Assembly: GCA_050011535.1 (NCBI GenBank)
Contig: JBEKIX010000006.1
Span: 9,148 to 73,147, forward strand
Length of the DNA: 64,000 nucleotides
DNA from: JAFNAG01 sp050011535
GTDB lineage: Bacteria > Acidobacteriota > UBA6911
Direction of reading: 5' to 3'
Shown here: positions 54,159 to 61,152 of the stretch, one piece after another
Layout of the letters: every line of letters starts with the position of its first letter
Position numbering within the stretch: position 1 is the stretch's first letter
Made by a program: the position numbers and the translations under genes
Notes under the pieces: generated by a model
The model's database searches: none
The model's input: the letters and a program-made list of their open reading frames with translations, nothing else
Told to the model about the DNA's origin: nothing

Positions 54159-56261
54159 ATGACTCGCAAAATGTTTGGGCTAACGCTCGCATGTGTCCTC
54201 GTCATCGCCGTTTCGGCTGCGCCGCAGCAGCCACCCGCTCAGAACCCGCCGGGCGGCGCGCCGGGCCAGGCGCAGTCGCTGACCGTCTGGGTCCCGCACA
54301 CTGTCACGCCTGAAAAGCTAGATGCTGACCTCAACGCGAAAATCCGCACTGAGGGCATGGAACATTCGAAGATCATGTGGATCGAACACATGTTGGCCGA
54401 TGTCTACGGCCCGCGGCCGACTGGCTCACCCAGCCATGAAGCGGCGGCCAACTGGGCAATCAAGACGATGCAAAGCTGGGGCATGACGAATGCTCACCTC
54501 GAGCCGTGGGACTGGGGCCACGAAGGCTGGTTAAACGAGCGCGCATCGGGCTTCCTCACTTCGCCGGTCAAGGCCAACCTGAAGTTCGAGGTGGTTGCCT
54601 GGTCGCCGTCGACGAATGGAACAGTATCCGGTCCTGTGGTGAAGCTTGTCCCACCGCACGGCCCGATGGCGCCGGCCGAACCAATGGCCCCGGCCGCCGG
54701 CGGCCGAGGGGGTTCCGGCGGTCCCCAGGGTCCGACCTACCTCGGACCAACCGAGGCTGAGTTAAACACCTACCTGATCGATAAGGCACCGCTCGTAAAG
54801 GGGGGCATCGTCATGGTCGGCGACTGGACGTACGTGCCGATTAACTTCACCGAACCTCAGAAGCGGATTGCCGACGATGTCGCCAAGGCCCGTTATATGC
54901 CGCCGGATCCCAACGCGCCCCGCGGACGTGGCTTTGGCGTCTTCCCGGGCGGCGGGGGCCGTGGCGGCGGGGCAGCGCCGGCCGCCGACGGCCGTTTGAC
55001 GACGCAGCAGGTCAACCAGCGCATCGCCACGTTCCTGCGCGACAATCCGCCGGCGCTGCGTCTCAACGACGCTGCGCGCGCCCAGGGCATCATCGTCGGA
55101 CAGAATCCGCCGAGCTACGACCACACGACCCAGGTGCCCGGCGTCATCCTGCGCAATGATGACTACGGACGCATCTCGCGCATCATCGACGACGGCACTG
55201 CGGTCACGGTCGAGTTCAACATCGTCAACCACTACTATCCCGAAGGCAAGATGTCGTACAACACGATTGCGGAGATTCCCGGCTCGGACAAGGCGGATGA
55301 AGTCGTGATGCTCGGGGGTCACCTCGACTCCTGGCACACGGCCACGGGAGCGGCCGATAACGCGATCGGCTGCGCGATCATGATGGAGGCCGCGCGGATT
55401 CTCGAGACAGTCGGCGTCAAGCCACGTCGCACCATCCGCGTTGCCTTGTGGGGCGGCGAAGAGGAAGGGCTGCTCGGATCGATCGCTTATGTGAAGCAGC
55501 ACTTCGGCTCGGCCGAGGCGCCGACGAAAGAGTGGGCCAAGCTCGACGCCTACTGGAACATTGACTCAGGCACGGGCCGCGTCCGCGGCGCATCGATCTT
55601 TGGACCTCCGGAAGCCGGCGTCATCCTTGCGCAGTTCTTCAAGCCTTTCGAGGAGTGGGGCATTTACGGCGCGGTGACGACCGTCAGCCGCGTGACCAGC
55701 GGCACCGACAGCACGTCGTTCAACAACGGCGGCTTGCCGGGCATCGGCACCCAGCAGGACCCGATCGAGTACAACAGCATCACCCACCACACCAACCTCG
55801 ATACCTACGAACGGATCATTCCAGACGATGTGATGAAGGACGCAGTAATCACGGCGTCGGTTGTCTACCATATCGCAAACCGCGACAAGATGATGCCGCG
55901 CTTCGCTCCCGACGAGATGCCGGCGCTGCCGGCAGCCCGGGGCGGTGGCGCCGCCGGCGGCCGCGGCGGGAACGCGGGGCCGTCAGCGGAGAGCCACATC
56001 TTCGCGGCCGCGAAGAATAAAGCGTTAGCCGTCGCCGCGCCTGGATTGCTCGGCGCCGGTGCGGCCGCGGGCCAGGCGGCCGTGACGTCTACAGGGTCCA
56101 TCGACACCAACCCGACGCACGGCAAGGTCACACTCAAGCCCGATGGCAGCTTCGTCTATACGCCGGACAAGGATTTCGCGGGCGCCGATTCGTTTACCTA
56201 CAAGATCAGCAGTGGCGGAGTCACCAGTACCGCAGGCACCGTGACGTTGGTGGTCAAGTGA
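54159..56261 (+). CDS. Secreted M28 peptidase with C-terminal cadherin-like domain
   Basis: 700 residues from MTRKMFGLTLACVLVIAVSAAPQQ, a signal peptide. The M28 zinc sites are GGHLDSWHTATGAADNAIG near 386 (His-x-Asp, then Asp), GGEEEGL near 433 (Glu pair), NIDSGTG near 468 and HHTNLDTYE near 542. Two low-complexity inserts rich in Gly/Pro/Arg occur at ~170-190 and ~260-275. The last 55 residues (GSIDTNPTHGKVTLKPDG...YTPDKDFAGADSFTYKI) are a Ca-type cadherin-like/bacterial Ig domain that may hold it at the cell surface. It is an aminopeptidase by family. Confidence 0.9.
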   Translation: MTRKMFGLTLACVLVIAVSAAPQQPPAQNPPGGAPGQAQSLTVWVPHTVTPEKLDADLNAKIRTEGMEHSKIMWIEHMLADVYGPRPTGSPSHEAAANWAIKTMQSWGMTNAHLEPWDWGHEGWLNERASGFLTSPVKANLKFEVVAWSPSTNGTVSGPVVKLVPPHGPMAPAEPMAPAAGGRGGSGGPQGPTYLGPTEAELNTYLIDKAPLVKGGIVMVGDWTYVPINFTEPQKRIADDVAKARYMPPDPNAPRGRGFGVFPGGGGRGGGAAPAADGRLTTQQVNQRIATFLRDNPPALRLNDAARAQGIIVGQNPPSYDHTTQVPGVILRNDDYGRISRIIDDGTAVTVEFNIVNHYYPEGKMSYNTIAEIPGSDKADEVVMLGGHLDSWHTATGAADNAIGCAIMMEAARILETVGVKPRRTIRVALWGGEEEGLLGSIAYVKQHFGSAEAPTKEWAKLDAYWNIDSGTGRVRGASIFGPPEAGVILAQFFKPFEEWGIYGAVTTVSRVTSGTDSTSFNNGGLPGIGTQQDPIEYNSITHHTNLDTYERIIPDDVMKDAVITASVVYHIANRDKMMPRFAPDEMPALPAARGGGAAGGRGGNAGPSAESHIFAAAKNKALAVAAPGLLGAGAAAGQAAVTSTGSIDTNPTHGKVTLKPDGSFVYTPDKDFAGADSFTYKISSGGVTSTAGTVTLVVK

Positions 56262-56264
56262 AGA

Positions 56265-56312
56265 AATGAGGCAATGGGGCAAGGCCGGCTTCCATCGCCG
56301 CCTTGCCTCATT
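56265..56312 (+). terminator. Hairpin after the M28 gene
   Basis: AATGAGGCAA (56265-56274) is the perfect complement of TTGCCTCATT (56303-56312); an inner GGCAAGG-CGGC / GCCGCCTTGCC pairing competes with it. It starts 4 bases after the stop. There is no T-run, so this may stabilise or end the transcript. Confidence 0.5.
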
Positions 56313-56831
56313 CCTTCAACGATCTCACACTTGTTTATTATTCTCTCCCCAAACAAGAAAAGTCGCGCCGGCCTACGACCTCTTGACTAGATCTCCAAGC
56401 AGAATGACCAGGGCCGTTATAGCAAGGATTGCAGAACACGCAGGTCGTTCTTCCTTGCCACCATTCCTCTCGAAGATGTATTTGCTTCCGTATTCCACCA
56501 TTGCCGTCGGGGAACCGGACAAACGCCGGGAAATCCGAATTGTGAGATAACTCTTGTAAATTCAACGAAATGCCTACAGACAAGGCCGGATCTCGGAAAA
56601 ACTGTCGGGTTTCTGTACAAATCGGTTGATAAGACTCGTTTACAAAAAGGATTTTAGCCTGAGGTTTCTCCGCGAAAAGTCCAATGGATTCAATAGAATC
56701 TAACTGTGTGTTTCCTGCCGGCCGGAAAACCGGCGTTGTGGTGTCGATATTGCTTTCAATTAGAGGCGATTTCTTGCAACGAACCGGATAGGGCTGCCGA
56801 CCTATCACGACATAAGGGAACAAGACTCCCG
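56313..56831. other. Intergenic region upstream of the PilZ gene
   Basis: Open frames on both strands (up to 173 codons on the minus strand, 56338-56859) have no domain, no ribosome site and shadow each other, so I do not call them. I see no repeat element. The PilZ promoter should lie in the last ~150 bases. Confidence 0.45.
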
Positions 56832-57209
56832 ATGCAGGACACAATAACCATGCCGACAATCCGCACAGAGGTTCCTGGCGCTATGCCAAACGACGCCGCC
56901 CAGGAGGATCCGACTCTCAAATCGCGGTCCAGGCGTTTCCCCATCCAGACCCTGCTTCGCTATCGCCAGAGCGGTACGACTGACTGGAACGAAACCACCA
57001 CTGTCAACATCAGCTGCTCCGGCGTCCTATTTGAAACCGCCGAGAAACTGCCGGTCGATACTTTTCTTGAAATGCAGATCCTGTTTCCGGCCAAGACCAC
57101 ACGGGGGGTACCCTCGAACGTCCGCTGCCGAGGGCCGGTCATCCGCACGGCGCCGTCTCAGGCAGCCGCAGCGATACACTACTACCGCCTTCGACGGACC
57201 ACGACCTGA
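56832..57209 (+). CDS. PilZ domain protein
   Basis: 125 residues from MQDTITMPT. RRFPIQTLLRYR near residue 34 resembles the R-x3-R c-di-GMP motif, though the spacing is imperfect, and TVNISCSGVLFET near 56 is the D/N-x-S-x2-G motif. The C-terminus RGPVIRTAPSQAAAAIHYYRLR is the form seen in acidobacterial PilZ proteins. It would bind c-di-GMP and act as an effector of motility or secretion. The c-di-GMP contact residues are partly changed, so binding is uncertain. The 246 bases after it show no gene. Confidence 0.75.
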   Translation: MQDTITMPTIRTEVPGAMPNDAAQEDPTLKSRSRRFPIQTLLRYRQSGTTDWNETTTVNISCSGVLFETAEKLPVDTFLEMQILFPAKTTRGVPSNVRCRGPVIRTAPSQAAAAIHYYRLRRTTT

Positions 57210-57455
57210 TCGGGTCCCTACTTGATGCGCTTCCGCATTGAACGGGGTCGGACCACGGTAAGTTGAATCTTTCCAGGACGATACCTCTCAGACACCCCCA
57301 TAAAACAGGGTTACACGCAGTTTTCGGCCTCATTTTCTCGTTCTAAGGAACTTCGCTGGTGGCCAATCCCAACTGCGCCCATCAGGGTGTTGGCTTGGGC
57401 ATGGCGGTTCGCAGCTCTCTGTCGCGCTCGCAAAGCAGGATTGCACGGTTTCTTA

Positions 57456-58094
57456 CTAGCGACTCGTTTGGAGTGCGAGAAAGTCGTCGACCATGGGACG
57501 CAGCTTACGCGCCTGCACGACAGGCGCGGGCGCGCCGTCGGGCGCCGCGAGTCCGGCGCGGTTGTGCCAGAGGGTGGCGAGTCCGATGCGCGCGGTGCCG
57601 AACAGGTCGAATCCGGAGCCCGCGACGAACAACACGCGTTCTGTCGGCAGTCCGAGTTCGCGCAGCGCCAGGCGATAGGGCGCAGGGTCGGGTTTGTAAT
57701 TTCCGGCGCGTTCGGCTGTCACGATGCATTCGAAGGGTGCCTTCAGCCTCGCGGCGGCGCGCCGGCCGAGCCGTTCCGAGCAGTTGGTCACAACCCCCAA
57801 CCTGTATGCGGGTGCGAGATCGCGCAGCAGCGCGCAAGCGTCGTCCCAGGGCCGCAAATCATCCCATGATGCTTCGAGCCGGGCGGCATGTGATGCGCTG
57901 AGTCCGCTGGCAAGCGCGGCCTCCGCAACCAGATCTTCATAAGGCCGGTAGGCCCCGCAGCCGTAAGTCAGACGCAGGTATTCGGCGCGCCACGCGCGGC
58001 CAGCGTCCTCGCCACCCGCGACGCGGTTCCAAAGCGACCAGGAATCGAGCAGCGCTGTGAGCAGGTCGAACAGGATCGCGTCGTATCGAGTCAT
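57456..58094 (-). CDS. HAD-superfamily hydrolase (dehalogenase-like)
   Basis: 212 residues. Motif I is DAILFDLLTALLDS with the nucleophilic Asp, and the position two residues later is Leu, not the Asp of phosphatases; this resembles the haloacid dehalogenase branch. Motif II is VVTNCSE near 104, motif III GNYKPDPAPY near 135, and motif IV VAGSGFDLFGTARIGLATLWHNR near 160. The cap is alpha-helical. It may hydrolyse a small phosphorylated or halogenated acid. A 110-bp repeat copy lies ~50 bases upstream. Confidence 0.85.
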   Translation of the reverse strand: MTRYDAILFDLLTALLDSWSLWNRVAGGEDAGRAWRAEYLRLTYGCGAYRPYEDLVAEAALASGLSASHAARLEASWDDLRPWDDACALLRDLAPAYRLGVVTNCSERLGRRAAARLKAPFECIVTAERAGNYKPDPAPYRLALRELGLPTERVLFVAGSGFDLFGTARIGLATLWHNRAGLAAPDGAPAPVVQARKLRPMVDDFLALQTSR

Positions 58095-58143
58095 GGCGGC
58101 AAATATAGAGCCACGGTTTACAAGTGAAATTAGCGGCTTTTGG

Positions 58144-58255
58144 GAATCCAGTTACGTTGACTTTCTCGATTGATCCCGAGACCCATTATGGATCCGGACG
58201 AGACATATTACTCCAGGACCAGCTGAGAGAATTGCAATTCTCACGCACTGCCGAC
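58144..58255 (+). repeat. ~110-bp repeat upstream of the HAD gene (copy 1)
   Basis: It shares long blocks with the reverse complement of 59586-59695, including ATGATCCCGA-like, TAATGGATCC/TATGGATCC, CATATTACTCCAGGAC and TTGCAATTCTCAC / TTGTAATTTTCAC. By eye about three quarters of positions agree. It holds the perfect palindrome GAGAATTGCAATTCTC (58226-58241). Confidence 0.75.
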
Positions 58256-58286
58256 ATCAGTTGACACAATCAGTAAAGTGGAATGA

Positions 58287-58474
58287 GGACGGACACAATG
58301 CCGTTAACTTAAGGGGAGATTCATCCTCGAGCAGAAATCAGACGGCCACGAATTTCACGAATTCCACAAAAATGGCCCTGAAGAGCCGGTCGACAGATGG
58401 AAGATTTCGTGGAATTTGTGAGATTCGTGGCGTCTTCTTGAATTCTTGCTTAAGTTAGCAGCATTGGGACGGAC
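58287..58474. mobile_element. MITE-like element with IS4-type ends
   Basis: The ends CAATGCCGTTAACTTAAG (58296-58313) and CTTAAGTTAGCAGCATTG (58449-58466) are inverted repeats with 2 mismatches in 18, and match the 3' end of the IS4-like remnant near 49870. GGACGGAC occurs directly at both outer flanks (58287-58294 and 58467-58474), as a target duplication would. Inside, GCCACGAATTTCACGAATTCCAC (about 58352-58374) pairs with GTGGAATTTGTGAGATTCGTGGC. No gene is inside. Confidence 0.75.
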
Positions 58475-58594
58475 GAGCGGAGGCCTTGACCTCGATGGAA
58501 GACGCGGCTCGTCCTTGCTATTAGCCGATCGGTTGAAAATGATAAAGTGAGCGGTGCTGGAAGAGTGCTCGAGGCGTCAGGACACAAAGGAACC

Positions 58595-59401
58595 ATGCCG
58601 ACCACGATGGATCTCAGAATGCTGATGACATGGAAAGCGCTGCTTTCCTCGTGGGACGCCTGGCTTCTCACGTTCGCTCTTGCGGTCCTTGTCCCAACGG
58701 TCGGCTATCTGCGCTTTCGCCGCCTGCAGAGACACACCGGTCCGATCGTTCCAATCCGAAAGAAACTCGTTTTCTACGCCGTGATCATATGCGGGCAATG
58801 GGCACTCGTTGCCGCAATGCTCCTGGTGGTCAGGCGGCACGGACTCTCCTTGGCCGACGTTGGAGAACGCCTCGGAGACGCGCGTCTGACATTCGCCGTC
58901 ACGTTCGGCCTGCTCGTAATCCTGGCCTTGGTGACGGTGATCATCCTGAGGCGGTTCAGGCGCGCGCAGCCACAAACCCTCACCGCTGCGGTCGGCCGCC
59001 TGCGGAAGTTCTCGCCAGCCTTTGGCCTGGAAATGGCGGTTTTTGCGTTTGTCTGTCTGACAGCAGGTGTCTGCGAGGAACTTCTGTACCGCGGCTGGCT
59101 CGTGAACCTGCTCCGGGCAGCAACCGGCTCGGTCTGGGTTGCAATAGTGGTTGGGGCCGCCGTGTTTGCGATCGGTCACGCGTATCAGGGCACCAAAGCA
59201 ATGCTGCGCACGGGCTTCGTAGGGCTTCAGCTCGCTTACCTGTTCGTCACCGTAGACAGCCTGATACCGGGTCAGGTAATACATGCTGCATTCGACCTTG
59301 TGATGGGTTTCGCGTTGGCCACTGCGGTGTCTCGACTGGGCACGATTGAGGCGGAATCAGGCCGTGCGGCACCTTCCGTCACCACCAGAACCACGGCCTA
59401 G
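58595..59401 (+). CDS. CPBP-family intramembrane metalloprotease
   Basis: About 268 residues from MPTTMDLRML with about seven membrane spans. The three CPBP (CAAX/Abi) motifs are present: GVCEELLYRG (E-E-x3-R) near 161, IGHAYQG (F/x-x3-H) near 193, and IHAAFDLVMG near 228. These residues bind the zinc in Rce1-type proteases. In bacteria the family matures peptides or gives bacteriocin immunity; the role here is unknown. AAAGGA lies upstream. It lies between the two ~110-bp repeats. Confidence 0.88.
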   Translation: MPTTMDLRMLMTWKALLSSWDAWLLTFALAVLVPTVGYLRFRRLQRHTGPIVPIRKKLVFYAVIICGQWALVAAMLLVVRRHGLSLADVGERLGDARLTFAVTFGLLVILALVTVIILRRFRRAQPQTLTAAVGRLRKFSPAFGLEMAVFAFVCLTAGVCEELLYRGWLVNLLRAATGSVWVAIVVGAAVFAIGHAYQGTKAMLRTGFVGLQLAYLFVTVDSLIPGQVIHAAFDLVMGFALATAVSRLGTIEAESGRAAPSVTTRTTA

Positions 59402-59585
59402 CTGGCGAAATGGCCCCAACTGGTAAAGCCATGCGAGCGACACTCGGCTCCGTGGACAGGCATGGGACTTCAACAGATCGAGATGCCGCGCATTACCTAT
59501 CCAAGACTTCCCGAACCGGATCGCGACATATGCAAACGGGTGTTTTTCTGAGCTGGCGGCACCCTCCGATCGTGCCGAACTCCGC

Positions 59586-59695
59586 AAGCATGTGAAAATT
59601 ACAATCGTTTCGGCTCGTCCTGGAGTAATATGGCTCGTCTGGATCCATTATCGGTTTCGGGATCATTCGCGGGAAGCTAACGTATTAGGAATTCT
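59586..59695 (-). repeat. ~110-bp repeat upstream of the small membrane protein (copy 2)
   Basis: The minus-strand sequence matches copy 1 at 58144-58255 over nearly its full length. Relative to the gene that follows, it has the same orientation as copy 1 has to the HAD gene, and both end about 30-50 bases before the start codon. The remaining ~180 bases of the 59402-59585 spacer show nothing else. Confidence 0.75.
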
Positions 59696-59725
59696 CGGAG
59701 GTTAAGGAGAATTCTCTGGTGCCCC

Positions 59726-60160
59726 ATGGAACGTGAACGCTTCAGCCTCCTCGGCCTCATCGGTCGAATTGTGCTCCCCTTCGTTCTGGTCTACGGGACC
59801 TGGAATCCGTCGGGCCCATCGTTCTATCATTGGGCCATCGCGCCCTTTTTCTCGGGCACGCCGGCGATTGGACCATTGAAGGTCCTGGTGGCTCTGCTCC
59901 TGCTCGTGGGTTGGGTTGTGGTGATCCGGGCGACGAGGCGGTCGATCGGACTCGGCGGCGCGATCGTGATCGCGGGCATATTCGGCGCTCTTGTCTGGCT
60001 GCTCATCGCCAAGGGGGGTGTCTACCAACCGCACAGCACCACGGCCTTTTCGCACCTGGGACTTGTGGCGTTCAGTCTGCTCCTCTCCATCGGGATGAGT
60101 TGGGCCATCGTGCGCCGGAAGCTGACCGGTCAGGTCGAAGTGGATAGCAAGCGGGGCTAG
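59726..60160 (+). CDS. DUF6524-like four-span membrane protein
   Basis: 144 residues with four hydrophobic spans. The N-terminus FSLLGLIGRIVLPFVLVYGTWNPSGPSFYHWA is a block I recall from the DUF6524 family, which is of unknown function. AAGGAG lies ~20 bases before the ATG, further than usual. It stands alone; upstream is the repeat, downstream a run of gene fragments. Confidence 0.7.
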   Translation: MERERFSLLGLIGRIVLPFVLVYGTWNPSGPSFYHWAIAPFFSGTPAIGPLKVLVALLLLVGWVVVIRATRRSIGLGGAIVIAGIFGALVWLLIAKGGVYQPHSTTAFSHLGLVAFSLLLSIGMSWAIVRRKLTGQVEVDSKRG

Positions 60161-60249
60161 CATTACTCTGTTATGTAGAGTCGAATATTACTCGACCAAG
60201 TCTCGTTCCGCCGCATGTGCAGTAGCCGGTCCACCTCCAGAGACGCAAA

Positions 60250-60397
60250 ATGGCTCAAAATGGAGGGCCGCCGGTGTTCGCGCAAGCCCAGGAGCAGCCT
60301 GCGCCAGCGGCGCCGGCGGGCGAGGGGACGCAGCAGTTTGCCGATCTGGGAGATTTCAAACTTTTGAGCGGCGCCATCATCCGCAACTGCCGCGTCA
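60250..60397 (+). pseudogene. 5' fragment of an alpha/beta hydrolase (homoserine O-acetyltransferase-like)
   Basis: The frame reads EGTQQFADLGDFKLLSGAIIRNCRV and then loses likeness. ADLGDF-L-SG-VI-x-CRI is the start of the homoserine acetyltransferase-like hydrolases, before the nucleophile elbow, so no catalytic residue is left. The break falls where the next fragment begins on the other strand. Confidence 0.65.
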
Positions 60398-60530
60398 CTG
60401 TTTCTTTGTCAGCACCATCGGGAATGCTTTGCCGCCCTGCGACCACTCGCCGGTGAGTGTTTTTCCATTTTCGCTCAGCTTGCCGTTGTATCCCGCGGGG
60501 ATGAGCTTCACCTCGATTTTGAGGAACTGC
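60395..60530 (-). pseudogene. 3' fragment of a secreted hydrolase-type protein
   Basis: The minus strand encodes KIEVKLIPAGYNGKLSENG then KTLTGEWSQGGKAFPMVLTKKQ and a TGA at 60397-60395. I recall the pattern G-x-Y-G-KLS-x-G-TLTG-W-QGG-x-PL-L as the end of a beta-sandwich domain found before alpha/beta or serine hydrolase domains in Acidobacteriota. A stop (TAG) precedes the fragment, so it is not translated as such. Confidence 0.6.
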
Positions 60531-60661
60531 TATCTACTCATTTTAAGAAAGAACCTAAACGTTAAATCGCGGAAAAGTCATCCACAGGAGCGGGAGACAC
60601 AACCCCCTTTCCTTCCATTTCTCAAACAATATTGACACCGTGAGGCCCCTGCAGGTTTCCT

Positions 60662-60874
60662 TTAATTCGGGGCCGCATCAGCAGAAGCTGTAATCAAGGC
60701 GGCAATCCTTGGCAGATCCGCAGGCGCGAGGGCTATGATCGCGTTCTTGGCCGAAACCGCAATAACCATGCCGGCAATCCCACTCAATAGGCAGAGCAGA
60801 ACGCTTTCCGTGAGTAGCTGGCGAAACAGGCGCATTCGGGAGGCGCCAATGGCCGCGCGCACGGCCTTGCGCAA
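60662..60874 (-). pseudogene. Fragment of an FtsX/ADOP-type ABC permease
   Basis: The frame AVRAAIGASRMRLFRQLLTES, then VLLCLLSGIAGMVIAV...ALAPADLPRIAA, is the segment preceding the last spans of ADOP (acidobacterial duplicated-orphan-permease) proteins. It stops after about 65 residues, in a protein family that is ~800 long. It is a relic. The remaining bases to 61152 have no gene. Confidence 0.8.
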
Positions 60875-61152
60875 GAATTTACTGTCGGACGCCGAGAATG
60901 GCTATAGAATGGGCCGCCATGGCTCGATGGGGCAATTTGGGGCAGGCGAACCAATTGACATAACACCATTACGATGATGCCGGGGCGCTACGCGACATGA
61001 CTCACCCCTATGTACGGCTTGGGCTGTGATGACAATGCAAGGCCCCGGTCCCCGGCAACCGCCGCTTCTCTGAGCCCTGCCGCTTGCTCCGTGGCCCGGT
61101 TGTAATATCCGTGTTCGTCGGTCGACCGGCGGCACACAATAGGAGGCTTTAC

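Noticed and set aside
56338..56859. 173-codon open frame on the minus strand upstream of PilZ
   Set aside because: No ribosome site, no domain, odd composition, and it overlaps the start of the PilZ gene.
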